Assembly: GCF_002843425.1 (NCBI RefSeq)
Contig: NZ_NKXO01000021.1
Coordinates: 1-61,849, forward strand
DNA from: Raineya orbicola
GTDB lineage: Bacteria; Bacteroidota; Bacteroidia; Cytophagales; Thermonemataceae
Length of the DNA: 61,849 bases
Direction of reading: 5' to 3'
Part shown: piece after piece, positions 46,522-55,102 of the stretch
Layout: every line of letters begins with the position of its first letter
How positions within the stretch are numbered: position 1 is the first letter of the stretch
The notes under the pieces: model-generated
What the model was told of the DNA's origin: nothing
Databases searched by the model: none
Seen by the model: only the letters and a program-made list of their open reading frames with translations
Made by a program: the position numbers and the translations under genes

Positions 46522-47721
46522 TTATTTCTTGTAAAGCCATTTTTCGGGGTCTAATTTTTTATCATTTTTATAGATGCAAAAAAGTAGTTCAGGAGTACCT
46601 TCAAAATTAGGCATAATTGTTCCCAAAATTTGTTTTGTGTTGATTCTTTCATTTTCTTTGACCATCACATTATCCACAGGCTCATAGATAGTGAAAAAAT
46701 CGCCGTGATTTATCATAATGCTGTAACCGGGTCCCATTCTTTCGCGTACGGCTTCTACTTTTCCCTCAAAAACAGCTCTAATTTTTGTTCCCTGTTTAGC
46801 TTGGATTTTTACACCCGCATTGTCAATATAAAAATTCGCAATGACGGGGTGTTTTTGCTTACCAAAACGCAAGGAAATAAAGCCATTATCCACAGGCCAA
46901 GGTAAGTTACCTTGATTTTGAGCGAAAGAATTCGCAAGTTTAATATCTTCGGGGTTGGTCAGTACAATTTCTTTGGTTTCGCCACCACCTGTTTTCTTGA
47001 TTTCGGCACGAATAAGTGCAAGTGTTTGTTTTTCAAGCTCTTGTAACTCTTTTTTTTCCGCCAAATACTGCTGACGCAACTCTGCTTCTCTTTTGGCAAG
47101 TTCTTTTACAAGTTCGCTTTGTTGTTTTTGTAAGTTCAAGAGTTCTCGGTCTTCTTCTTGCAGGCTGGTAAGTGTGCTGGTTTTCTCCTCACGCTGTTTG
47201 CGAACAATTTGATTTTGAGTTTCCAAATATTCTTTGGTTTTGAGGATTTGTTCCAATTGCTTACGCCGAGCCACAGCATACTGCCTTACAAACTGAATAC
47301 GTCTGTAAAATTCATTGAAAGATTTTGCCGAAAGCACAAAAGTAAGCTGATTGTAACGATTGCTCATTTTAGAGGCTTGGTAAATCATTCGGGCATACTC
47401 TTTTTTGAGGTCGGAAAGGTCTTTTTCTAAACCTTCTATGATTTTTTCGGTATCGGAAATATCTTTTTCAATGAAAGAAATTTCTCGGCGAATAGCCCCA
47501 CGAATCTGCTCTCGCTGTTGAATTTGAGCATTGATAGCGTTCAGTTCGCCCAAAGAGCGTTGTTTTTTGCTCGTGGCTTCTTCTAAAATTTTATTGATTT
47601 CAGCAATATTTTTGAGTTTAGCATTTTTCTGCTCTTCTAATTGCTGTTTGCGTTGTTGGGCTTGTCCAAAAGCTATTGCGTAGAGTAGGAAAGAAACTAC
47701 TATCGTAAAAATTTGCTTCAT
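46522..47721 (-). CDS. EnvC-like protein: coiled coil plus M23 peptidase domain
   Basis: A 399-residue exported protein. Signal peptide MKQIFTIVVSFLLYAIAFGQ, then long coiled coils (about 20-240, rich in Q, E, K and R) and a C-terminal LytM/M23 domain (LPWPVDNGFISLRFGKQKHP, GTKIRAVFEGKVEAV, YSIMINHGDFFTIYEPV). The M23 zinc ligands look incomplete: the usual HxxxD and HxH are replaced (KQKHPVIANFYIDN, and MINHGDFF lacks the second histidine). Like EnvC it is therefore probably an amidase activator rather than a peptidase, acting in cell separation. Confidence 0.88.
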   Translation of the reverse strand: MKQIFTIVVSFLLYAIAFGQAQQRKQQLEEQKNAKLKNIAEINKILEEATSKKQRSLGELNAINAQIQQREQIRGAIRREISFIEKDISDTEKIIEGLEKDLSDLKKEYARMIYQASKMSNRYNQLTFVLSAKSFNEFYRRIQFVRQYAVARRKQLEQILKTKEYLETQNQIVRKQREEKTSTLTSLQEEDRELLNLQKQQSELVKELAKREAELRQQYLAEKKELQELEKQTLALIRAEIKKTGGGETKEIVLTNPEDIKLANSFAQNQGNLPWPVDNGFISLRFGKQKHPVIANFYIDNAGVKIQAKQGTKIRAVFEGKVEAVRERMGPGYSIMINHGDFFTIYEPVDNVMVKENERINTKQILGTIMPNFEGTPELLFCIYKNDKKLDPEKWLYKK

Positions 47722-47819
47722 TTGCCACAAAATACAAAATTAAACGCTTAAAAATACAAAATTCTTGTTTGTACAGAAAAAAAAACAGCAAGCCCTTTTT
47801 TCTTTTTTCCAAGAAAAAC

Positions 47820-47827
47820 TAATTTTG
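47820..47827 (+). promoter_or_regulatory. -7 promoter box upstream of the RDD operon
   Basis: TAATTTTG matches TAnnTTTG and lies 18 bases before the ATG at 47846. It would drive the three-gene run RDD, small membrane protein, GGGP synthase. A clear -33 box was not located. Confidence 0.4.
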
Positions 47828-47845
47828 TATAAATATTGAAGCCTG

Positions 47846-48607
47846 ATGAATACGCTACGTGTAGAAACTACACAAAATGTTTTTTTAGAATACAACCTTG
47901 CGGGGTTAGGCGAGCGAATTTTAGCCTTTTTGATAGACTCATTTGCAATATTTCTGTATATTTGGCTGTATCTGAGATTTTTAGAATTTCTCTTTAAGAA
48001 ATGGTTTTTAGAGGGTGCAATCAGCGAAACCACTTTCCTTTTAGTTTATTTTTTTACGCTTATTTTACCGCTTTCAACCTACACGCTTGTTCAAGAAGTT
48101 TTTTTCAACGGACAAACTATCGGAAAAAAAATAATGCACATCAAAGTAGTTACCCTTAATGGCAGACAGCCCTCACTCACGCAGTATGTAGTGCGTTGGC
48201 TTTTCAGAATGATAGATATTTGGGCTACTCTTGGTATTTTAGGCATTATTGTAGCGGCTACCAACAAATACTATCAGCGTTTGGGCGACCTTGCCGCAGG
48301 TACTTGTTTAATCAAACTAAAATCGGCTACTCAATTAAGCAAACAAGTAATTATCCCCGAATTTGATAAACTCTATGAACCTAAATACCCACAAGTCCTG
48401 TTGCTCTCTGATACAGATATAAACTACGTAAAAGAAGCTGTATTATCTTACGAAAAATTTGGTAATGAGGAAGTGTTAGTACCTTTTGTAAAAAAACTCA
48501 AAGAACTGCTTAACATTGAAAACGAAAAATTGAATAATTACCCATTTTTAAGACAAATCATCAAAGATTATACTTACTTAACTTCACAAGAAGAGGAACA
48601 AGTATGA
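47846..48607 (+). CDS. RDD family membrane protein
   Basis: A 253-residue inner-membrane protein with the RDD core: LGERILAFLIDSFAIFLYIW (R and D of the family name), four hydrophobic segments to about residue 150, GQTIGKKIMHIKVV and YQRLGDLAAGT. The C-terminal 90 residues are a soluble helical domain. RDD proteins are of mostly unknown function; some act in ion transport. Its stop overlaps the start of the next gene (ATGA), so the two are translationally coupled. Confidence 0.88.
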   Translation: MNTLRVETTQNVFLEYNLAGLGERILAFLIDSFAIFLYIWLYLRFLEFLFKKWFLEGAISETTFLLVYFFTLILPLSTYTLVQEVFFNGQTIGKKIMHIKVVTLNGRQPSLTQYVVRWLFRMIDIWATLGILGIIVAATNKYYQRLGDLAAGTCLIKLKSATQLSKQVIIPEFDKLYEPKYPQVLLLSDTDINYVKEAVLSYEKFGNEEVLVPFVKKLKELLNIENEKLNNYPFLRQIIKDYTYLTSQEEEQV

Positions 48608-49002
48608 CAGAAAAAACGCAAAATCTTCAACAAGAGGCAGATTTGTTGGAAACCGCTATCGCCGAAGAAATTGAAAATATCCAAGATAAAATTTGGCATA
48701 AGTTCAAAATAGGGCTTTCTATTGCCTTTGTGGGTATAGGTACTTTTTGGATATTAAAAAAATGGCTGGATTATCCTTTACGTTTGCAGGATTTTTTTCC
48801 ATCACAAGAAGAAAATTCTGCTGATGAAACAGAAAAGAGAGAAAAGTACAATCCACCCCAATCTCAAAAAGATTTGGATATTGTTGCAATGATTAAGCGG
48901 GAAATTGCTATGTTTCTTTTAGCCATTGCCAAACAAAAAATTTATGAGCTTTTAGCAAAAATTCAAAACTACGAAAACGAACCCAATAACGAAGATGAAT
49001 AA
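48604..49002 (+). CDS. Small single-pass membrane protein, unknown
   Basis: A 132-residue protein with an acidic helical head, one hydrophobic segment at about 38-55 (GLSIAFVGIGTFWILKK), a charged spacer and a second helical part (VAMIKREIAMFLLAIAKQKI). No family recognised. Overlaps at both ends (ATGA with the RDD gene, 8 bases with the GGGP synthase gene) show it belongs to this operon. It may work with the RDD protein. Confidence 0.72.
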   Translation: MTEKTQNLQQEADLLETAIAEEIENIQDKIWHKFKIGLSIAFVGIGTFWILKKWLDYPLRLQDFFPSQEENSADETEKREKYNPPQSQKDLDIVAMIKREIAMFLLAIAKQKIYELLAKIQNYENEPNNEDE

Positions 49003-49750
49003 GGTTTTATCACGGATTCAAGCATTCAAAAATGAGCAAAAAAAGGCTTTTGCTTTACTCATAGACCCCGATAATGTTGATGAACTGCAATGTATTGAAC
49101 TCATTCATTTAGCCGAATCTGCTCAAGTAGATTTTCTTTTTGTTGGGGGAAGTCTGATTACTGGTAATAATTTGAGCCGAGTTGTGGAAATTGCTAAATC
49201 TATTTCACAAATTCCTGTGGTACTTTTCCCAGGCAGCAGTTTGCATATTGATACCGAAGCCGATGCTATCTTGTTTCTTTCACTTATTTCGGGCAGAAAC
49301 CCCGATTTTTTGATAGGACAACATATTTTAGCCGCTCCTATTCTGAAAAGAAGTCGCTTAGAAATTCTGCCCACAGGTTATATGCTCGTAGATACAGGCA
49401 AACAAACTACTGCTTCGTTTATGAGTGGCACAACCCCCATTCCTTACGATAAACCCGCCGTGGCGGCTTGTATTGCAATGGCAGGTGAAATGTTGGGCTT
49501 ACAACTGATTTATTTAGACGGAGGCAGTGGAGCAGAAAAACCGATTTCTCCACAAATGATACAAGCTGTGCGTAAATCTGTAGATACGCCTATTTTAGTG
49601 GGTGGAGGCATCAATTCGGCAGAAAAAGCCTTACAGGCTGTCAGAGCAGGAGCAGATGTGATTGTCGTTGGAAATGCCATTGAAAAAGACCCCTCACTCG
49701 TGCTTGAAATCGCTCAAAGTGTGAAAAATTTTGTACCCAGTCTCCTTTGA
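48995..49750 (+). CDS. Geranylgeranylglyceryl phosphate synthase family protein
   Basis: A 251-residue TIM-barrel prenyltransferase of the PcrB/GGGPS family. Motifs are FALLIDPDN, DFLFVGGSLITGNN, VVLFPGSS, ILPTGYMLVDTGK, LIYLDGGSGAEKP, ILVGGGINS and GADVIVVGNAIEKDP. Family members join sn-glycerol 1-phosphate and a polyprenyl diphosphate; the enzyme is best known from archaeal ether lipids, and a bacteroidetal branch exists whose product in the cell is not well understood. Isoprenoid precursor supply by the MEP route is shown by ispH. Confidence 0.93.
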   Translation: MNKVLSRIQAFKNEQKKAFALLIDPDNVDELQCIELIHLAESAQVDFLFVGGSLITGNNLSRVVEIAKSISQIPVVLFPGSSLHIDTEADAILFLSLISGRNPDFLIGQHILAAPILKRSRLEILPTGYMLVDTGKQTTASFMSGTTPIPYDKPAVAACIAMAGEMLGLQLIYLDGGSGAEKPISPQMIQAVRKSVDTPILVGGGINSAEKALQAVRAGADVIVVGNAIEKDPSLVLEIAQSVKNFVPSLL

Positions 49751-49754
49751 TGAG

Positions 49755-49796
49755 TGAAGCGACTTAACTTGTTCAAAAATTGACAAGGTCGCTTCA
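49755..49796. terminator. Bidirectional terminator between convergent genes
   Basis: TGAAGCGAC (49755-49763) pairs with GTCGCTTCA (49788-49796), with an inner CTTGT/ACAAG helix. It lies in the 60-base gap between the GGGP synthase gene (plus) and the DUF983 gene (minus). Confidence 0.7.
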
Positions 49797-49810
49797 TTGC
49801 AAACTTTGGT

Positions 49811-50191
49811 TTAGTTTTTTTCTTGCAATATATTGGGTTCGTAGCTAAAACCTCCAAAAACGTGAATAAACAAAGATTTAGACAAACGCCAGTTAAGCGG
49901 TGCAAGCACTATGGTTGCTGTAATAATAGTGAGCCAATACACATACGTAGGAGGGTCGTTGAAAACGAAGTATGCTCCAAAGCCAAATGTTACGAAAATT
50001 GCTACTGAAATAGCATAGCTCACATACATTGCCCCCTGAAAAAAGTCGGGTTCTTTTTCATAACGGACCCCACATACAGGACAGGAAAAATGGGGTTTGG
50101 GAAAAATTTTACCTTTACCCATTAAATCTCCCCGCCTACAACGAGGACATTTACACTCCAAAATCGCTTGAAGTTTGGTTTTTTCTCGCAT
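49811..50191 (-). CDS. DUF983 family membrane protein with zinc-ribbon
   Basis: A 126-residue protein. Two CxxC pairs, CPRCRRGDL and CPVCGVRYE, form a probable zinc ribbon at the N-terminus, followed by two membrane segments (about 55-75 and 83-103). DUF983 genes in this phylum and in proteobacteria are often found with cytochrome oxidase assembly genes. It overlaps the upstream small membrane protein gene by 41 bases, so the two are probably co-expressed. Confidence 0.88.
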   Translation of the reverse strand: MREKTKLQAILECKCPRCRRGDLMGKGKIFPKPHFSCPVCGVRYEKEPDFFQGAMYVSYAISVAIFVTFGFGAYFVFNDPPTYVYWLTIITATIVLAPLNWRLSKSLFIHVFGGFSYEPNILQEKN

Positions 50192-50393
50192 TTCTTTGTC
50201 TTTTATAATTTTTGTACCAAAGGTAACCTATCACAACAATGAGCAAATATGGAAAAAACGCCATATACAAAATAGCACTATTGATAGCTCCGCCTGTATT
50301 ACCTTGTTCAGAAACGGATTTGCACATCACACATTGAGCATAAGCTATATTTACCGAAACCCAAAACAAAAATACACAAATCAATTTTTTCAT
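50151..50393 (-). CDS. Small membrane protein with exported CxxC motif
   Basis: An 80-residue protein with signal peptide (MKKLICVFLFWVSVNIAYAQ), then CVMCKS, a short polar segment and one membrane helix (AFFPYLLIVVIGYLWYK) with a basic tail. The CxxC would face the periplasm. Proteins of this pattern occur near cytochrome oxidase genes in this phylum (from memory, not checked). It shares 41 bases with DUF983. Confidence 0.72.
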   Translation of the reverse strand: MKKLICVFLFWVSVNIAYAQCVMCKSVSEQGNTGGAINSAILYMAFFPYLLIVVIGYLWYKNYKRQRNARKNQTSSDFGV

Positions 50394-50449
50394 ACGTTTA
50401 TTTTTGAATTAAAACCTAAAAAATGTAAAAAAAGTTTCAAAAGAGGTAA

Positions 50450-51502
50450 CTATTTAATTGATTTCTTATTTTTATCATTTTTAGATTTAGGAGGATTAAA
50501 CCAACCTTCCTTGGAAACAGAACTTTCAATTTTTTCTTCTAAATCATCAGGTAAAAGATAAAAAAAATCTAATCCTGTTTCTTTTTCTACTTCATCAATG
50601 CTTACTTGATAGTTGCGGTAGTTTTCTTTTTTATTCACATTCGGAACAATAAAAGCTATTCCGCGTTCTTCTTTGAGGCTTACAATCACTTTATAGTAGG
50701 CAGGTGGTACTGAAATTTTATTTTTTTTGCCAATTTTTTGCATATTTCCCTTGAATACGGGTCCTGTTATGATATACAAATCACCTTTTTTTTCACCCCA
50801 AAAACGTACTTTTTCTTCCAAAAGTCGCCAAGTTTCACGATTGCAAAGGGGGTATTGCGGACTCATATTACTCATAGCAAAGGTTTCGTGCATCATTTGT
50901 TCATTGCCTGTAAAATCTCCTGCGGGTGCTAAATGTCCTCTATCAAAGCCCGAGCCTGCATAATCCATTGGCAAAGCCGAACCCGTACTTACTTTTCTAT
51001 CAGGATAAAAAATTTCTTGACTGCGAGTTACGTTTTTTTCTAAGTTTTTGGCTGTCATTTTGTAAGCTACCCAACGAGCCTGTTCGTGTTCTTCCACGTA
51101 GGCAAGTGTGAAATAAGTATGGCGTATAATTTCATCATTGTACGGCGACTTGGGGATTTCTAAATCCTCATAATTTCCTTGCTTTTTTGGTGGCTTACTC
51201 GTTTGGGAAGCACTACTCTCTTGCTCCTTTTTTCCCTCAACAATTTCAAACTCTTGCTCTATTTTCTTTTGTTCCTGCTCTTTTTCAGAAGCGTTTTTCT
51301 TGGAAAAATACTCTACTTTCCACTCGTAGAGTTTGGTAGTAAATGTTTGGTTGGGAAAGGTCTTTTCAAGACGAGCAAAGATATTTTTGAGCGTAGCATT
51401 GGGGGCAAATATGTAAAACAGCAACAATCCTACTCCCCCAAAAATAAGTATCCGCCAAAAGTAAACTTTCAATTGTTGGAATGTTTTTTTATTAAATCGC
51501 AT
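50450..51502 (-). CDS. DNA/RNA non-specific endonuclease (NUC family), membrane-anchored
   Basis: A 350-residue nuclease. One membrane segment near the N-terminus (WRILIFGGVGLLLFYIF), a charged linker rich in E, K and Q (about 55-110) and a beta-beta-alpha-Me nuclease domain with the catalytic motif GFDRGHLAPAGDF and the downstream MSNMSPQYPLCNRETWRLLE containing the metal-binding asparagine. It probably degrades nucleic acids on the outer face of the inner membrane. No immunity protein is adjacent, so a toxin role is not supported. Confidence 0.92.
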   Translation of the reverse strand: MRFNKKTFQQLKVYFWRILIFGGVGLLLFYIFAPNATLKNIFARLEKTFPNQTFTTKLYEWKVEYFSKKNASEKEQEQKKIEQEFEIVEGKKEQESSASQTSKPPKKQGNYEDLEIPKSPYNDEIIRHTYFTLAYVEEHEQARWVAYKMTAKNLEKNVTRSQEIFYPDRKVSTGSALPMDYAGSGFDRGHLAPAGDFTGNEQMMHETFAMSNMSPQYPLCNRETWRLLEEKVRFWGEKKGDLYIITGPVFKGNMQKIGKKNKISVPPAYYKVIVSLKEERGIAFIVPNVNKKENYRNYQVSIDEVEKETGLDFFYLLPDDLEEKIESSVSKEGWFNPPKSKNDKNKKSIK

Positions 51503-51618
51503 AATTAGTGGTTCAGTAGTTCAAGTTTCCCACTGCAAATTTACTAAAAATCTGCATTTTTTGCCTTTTCTGAAAATATTTTGTTTCTTGCTCACGTTTT
51601 CTAAAAAAGTAACCAGCA

Positions 51619-53352
51619 ATGATAAAAATATATTTTACCTTTCTTTGTTTTTTGAGCTTTGCACAAGTTTTATCACAAGATTTCACTACTCCTTTTGAGC
51701 GTTCCAAAGGTACAGAAACAGCTACCTATGAAGAAGGAATAGAGTTTTATCAGAAATTAGCTTCTCATTATCCTGAAATTAAAATTTTTGAGTATGGCAC
51801 TACCGATATAGGCAAACCTTTGCATTTGGTAGTTTTTTCAGAGGATAAAGATTTTAATCCTACTTCGCTTAAAGCTAAAAATAAAACGATTTTTTTGGTT
51901 ATCAATGCCATTCACCCAGGCGAACCCGATGGGGTTGATGCCTCAATGATGCTATTGCGTGATATTGTACAAAATGATAAACTCAAAAAAATGTGTAAAA
52001 ACACGGTTTTGGCGATTATTCCTTTTTACAATGTTGATGGCGTGCTAAACCGAAATTCATACAGCCGAGCCAACCAAAACGGACCCAAAAGCTATGGCTT
52101 TCGGGCAAATGCCAAAAATTTAGACCTCAATCGTGATTTTATTAAAATGGACTCCGAAAATGCCAAAACTTTTGTGCAAATTTTTCAGACTTGGCAACCA
52201 GATGTACAAATTGATAACCACGTTACCAATGGTGCTGATTATCAGTACACTATGACCTATATTTTTGCCAATCCTGCCTTGTACGCCCCCGATATGCAAA
52301 GCTATTTTTTGAAAGAATTTAAGCCCGATATGCTCAATTTGATGAAAAAAAAGGGGGAAGAAATGTCTCCTTATGTTGAGCTTCGCAAAAATATTCCCGA
52401 TAGTGGTTTAGTGCAAAATGTTCGTTCTCCACGTTTTTCACACATTTACGCCACCCAATTCCATACACTTGCAATGGTAGCTGAAACGCATATGCTCAAA
52501 CCTTTTGATAAACGGGTGCAAGCTACCTACAAAATGATGATGAGCATTTTAGAAATTTTAGAAAAAGAGGGCATTAAAATCCAGCGAAACCGCAAAAAAG
52601 CCTTTGAGTATTTTCAGAAGCAAGAAAATATGATTTTGGATTGGAAAATCAATGAGCAAAAACCTACATTCATAGATTTCAAGGGCTATGAAGCTGAATT
52701 TGTAACCAGCAAAATTACAGGTTTGCCTCGCCTCAAATACAATTCACAAAAGCCTTATACCAAAAAAATTCCTTACTATGACACTCACGAACCCAAACTT
52801 GTTATTAGAAAGCCCAAAATGTATATTATTCCCAAAACTTATGCCAATATCGCTAAAATGCTTGAAATGAATGGTGTACTGATTACAAAATTCACCAAAA
52901 AAGAAACTTTCAAAGGTTTCTATTATTACATCAAAGAATTCAAAACACCGCAAAAACCTTACGAAGGGCATTATTTTCATTACGATATTGAAGTAGAAAA
53001 AAAGGCTGATGCCTATACTATTGAAGAGGGCGATTTTATTGTGATGACCAACCAGCCTCATATCAACTTCATAATGAATGTTTTAGAACCACAAGCTCCC
53101 GATAGCTATTTTGCGTGGAATTTTTTTGATACCATTTTACAACAAAAAGAAGGTTTTTCAGATTATGTTTTTGAAGAAATTGCTGAAAAACTTTTAGCCG
53201 AAAATCCTACTTTGAGGGCTGAATTTGAAGCCAAAAAACGCTCCGATACCGAATTTGCTCAAAGTGCCTATAAACAATTAGATTTTATTTACAAAAATTC
53301 ACCTTACTACGAAAAACATCATCAACGCTATCCTATTTTTAGGGTAGAATAA
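51619..53352 (+). CDS. Secreted M14-family zinc carboxypeptidase
   Basis: A 577-residue exported metallopeptidase. Signal peptide MIKIYFTFLCFLSFAQVLSQ, then the M14 zinc motif HPGEPDG (HxxE) at about residue 100, NVDGVLNRNSYSRANQNGPK and NLDLNRDFI, and the third ligand in DNHVTNGADYQYT. The glutamate base is probably in VAETHMLKPF. The C-terminal 230 residues form an extra domain. No T9SS C-terminal sorting domain is seen. Confidence 0.9.
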   Translation: MIKIYFTFLCFLSFAQVLSQDFTTPFERSKGTETATYEEGIEFYQKLASHYPEIKIFEYGTTDIGKPLHLVVFSEDKDFNPTSLKAKNKTIFLVINAIHPGEPDGVDASMMLLRDIVQNDKLKKMCKNTVLAIIPFYNVDGVLNRNSYSRANQNGPKSYGFRANAKNLDLNRDFIKMDSENAKTFVQIFQTWQPDVQIDNHVTNGADYQYTMTYIFANPALYAPDMQSYFLKEFKPDMLNLMKKKGEEMSPYVELRKNIPDSGLVQNVRSPRFSHIYATQFHTLAMVAETHMLKPFDKRVQATYKMMMSILEILEKEGIKIQRNRKKAFEYFQKQENMILDWKINEQKPTFIDFKGYEAEFVTSKITGLPRLKYNSQKPYTKKIPYYDTHEPKLVIRKPKMYIIPKTYANIAKMLEMNGVLITKFTKKETFKGFYYYIKEFKTPQKPYEGHYFHYDIEVEKKADAYTIEEGDFIVMTNQPHINFIMNVLEPQAPDSYFAWNFFDTILQQKEGFSDYVFEEIAEKLLAENPTLRAEFEAKKRSDTEFAQSAYKQLDFIYKNSPYYEKHHQRYPIFRVE

Positions 53353-53370
53353 AAATAGTGCTATTTTTCT

Positions 53371-53400
53371 TTGAAAAAAGTTTTTTTCTTTGTATCTTTG
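53371..53400 (+). promoter_or_regulatory. Promoter of rpsP
   Basis: TTG (53371-53373), a 19-base spacer and TATCTTTG (53393-53400) match the Bacteroidota consensus. The ATG of rpsP is 64 bases downstream, leaving a leader of about 55 bases. Confidence 0.7.
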
Positions 53401-53463
53401 CCGTCCTAAAAAACCGAAAGACAGACGGGTTCTGTCATTCTCAACCTAAAAATTTTTAGAAAA

Positions 53464-53988
53464 ATGGCTGTAAAAATTCGTTTAGCTCGCAGAGGAAAGA
53501 AAAAGTACGCAATGTACGATGTAGTAGTTGCCGATTCTCGTGCTCCACGCGATGGAAAATTTATTGAAAAAATCGGTACGTACAACCCTAACACCAACCC
53601 TGCTACTATCAAATTAGACGAGGAAAAAGCTCTCAAATGGGTAATGAATGGAGCTATTCCTACCGATACCGTAAGAGCAATGCTTTCTTACAGAGGAATT
53701 TTAATGAAAAAACACTTGCAAGTAGGTGTTTTGAAAGGTGCAATCACCCAAGAACAAGCCGATGCTAAATTTGCGGCTTGGCTTGAACAGAAAAATGCTA
53801 AAATTCAGGGTAAAGTGGATAGACTTGCCAAAGAAAAAGCCGAAGCTCAAAAAGCTCGCTTGGAAGCAGAAGCTAAAATCAAAGAGGAAAGAGCAAAAGC
53901 TATCGCCGAAAAACAGAAAGCACAAGAAACAAGTGAAAACAACAACGAAAATCCTGCTCCCGAAGCCACTGAAAATGCACCCAACTAA
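53464..53988 (+). CDS. rpsP: 30S ribosomal protein S16
   Basis: The first 80 residues are a standard S16 ([40 protein letters not shown]), a small-subunit protein needed for 30S assembly. The remaining 90 residues are a lysine/glutamate/alanine-rich extension (coiled coil) ending in an N-, P- and E-rich tail; such extensions are usual in this phylum. The usual partners rimM and trmD do not follow here. A strong terminator comes directly after the stop. Confidence 0.97.
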   Translation: MAVKIRLARRGKKKYAMYDVVVADSRAPRDGKFIEKIGTYNPNTNPATIKLDEEKALKWVMNGAIPTDTVRAMLSYRGILMKKHLQVGVLKGAITQEQADAKFAAWLEQKNAKIQGKVDRLAKEKAEAQKARLEAEAKIKEERAKAIAEKQKAQETSENNNENPAPEATENAPN

Positions 53989-53992
53989 AAAT

Positions 53993-54020
53993 AAAACCTC
54001 GCTAAAAGCGAGGTTTTTTT
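53993..54020 (+). terminator. Intrinsic terminator after rpsP
   Basis: AAAACCTCGC (53993-54002) pairs with GCGAGGTTTT (54008-54017), followed by a T-run. Most of the hairpin also encodes the last codons of the convergent endonuclease/exonuclease-family gene, so the same bases are terminator and coding sequence. Confidence 0.88.
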
Positions 54021-55102
54021 ATGCTATAAATACCACGCAAAGGAAAATGGTCCGAATAATTGAAAGAACGGTCTGTTTCAAAAAAATGAAGATTGAACTT
54101 TGAGCTATAAAATTGATTATCAATTCGCAAGAAAAAAAGTTTGCCATTATACGAAAAATCTAAACCACTACCTTTTTCTTCAAAAGCATTGAGCAGTTTT
54201 TCCCTAAAACGCTTGTAAGTGTAGCTGTAAGGAGTATCGTTGAAATCCCCGCAAACAATAACAGGATAAGGCGACTTCTCAATATGAGAAAGCACCAAAT
54301 CGGTCTGTTTAGCACGCAAACGGAATGCTCGTAAAAGTTGCAAGAATATGTTGTTATAGTTTTTTTTCAGTTGTTCGTAGCTTTCGCTGTCAAACATTTT
54401 TTCTTCATCAAGGCTGATAGATTGCAGATGAATGTTGTAGATGCGAATAGTGTCTTTCTTTACTATAATATCGGCAAATTGCCCTCTGTTGAGACTTTTG
54501 GCAAATTTTATCTCGCCTGATTTTACTATCGGATATTTTGAAAAAATGGCTATGCCAAAGTAATTGTGCCTTTCACTTTTCTGCGGGCTAATAACATACT
54601 GATACTTGCCTTTTTCCTTAATTTTAGCGATGGTATTGAACACTTTGGAACTATCTTCGCAAAAAAACTCTTGCAAGCATTTAATATCACTACTATCTTC
54701 TACTACTTGCTGAATAAGTTTTTTTGCACTGATACTATCTTTGCCTTGTAAATGATTATAGACATTGAAAACCCTTACATTATAGCTTAGAACACTAAAA
54801 GAGTTATTATTTTTCTTTTTTTCCCCGCCTAACTGAAAGCGAATAGTGCTTATGATAAACGAGTAACCTACTGCCAAAACCAAAGTCGAAACAATCCCCC
54901 TCCAAGATTTCTGCAAAAACCAATGCAATACAAAAAGCAAATTCACCACAAGCCAAACAGGAACGCTCAAAGCCCAAAAACCTGCCCAAAAATAGTTTGC
55001 AGGCGAAAGGTAACAACTATAATAAGCCGTTAGCGTCAGAATGGCACATATAATATTGATGATAAAACGTTTCTTACCCTTTGCTTTACTATTTTTCATC
55101 AA
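54002..55102 (-). CDS. Endonuclease/exonuclease/phosphatase family membrane protein
   Basis: A 366-residue protein with three hydrophobic segments in the first 90 residues and an EEP-fold domain behind them: FSVLSYNVRVFNVY, DSSDIKCLQEFF (catalytic glutamate), VIVCGDFNDTPYSYTYKRF and YSDHFPLRGIY (catalytic histidine). The domain lies after the membrane segments; side of the membrane is unclear. Members cleave phosphodiester bonds in nucleic acids, lipids or inositol phosphates. Its start overlaps the purB stop by four bases (ATGA), so it is coupled to purB, and its last codons form the rpsP terminator. Confidence 0.88.
   Translation of the reverse strand: MMKNSKAKGKKRFIINIICAILTLTAYYSCYLSPANYFWAGFWALSVPVWLVVNLLFVLHWFLQKSWRGIVSTLVLAVGYSFIISTIRFQLGGEKKKNNNSFSVLSYNVRVFNVYNHLQGKDSISAKKLIQQVVEDSSDIKCLQEFFCEDSSKVFNTIAKIKEKGKYQYVISPQKSERHNYFGIAIFSKYPIVKSGEIKFAKSLNRGQFADIIVKKDTIRIYNIHLQSISLDEEKMFDSESYEQLKKNYNNIFLQLLRAFRLRAKQTDLVLSHIEKSPYPVIVCGDFNDTPYSYTYKRFREKLLNAFEEKGSGLDFSYNGKLFFLRIDNQFYSSKFNLHFFETDRSFNYSDHFPLRGIYSIKKPRF

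Noticed and set aside
50450-51502. Nuclease as an interbacterial toxin with immunity partner
   Set aside because: It has a simple membrane anchor, no delivery domain, and no small immunity-like gene is adjacent.
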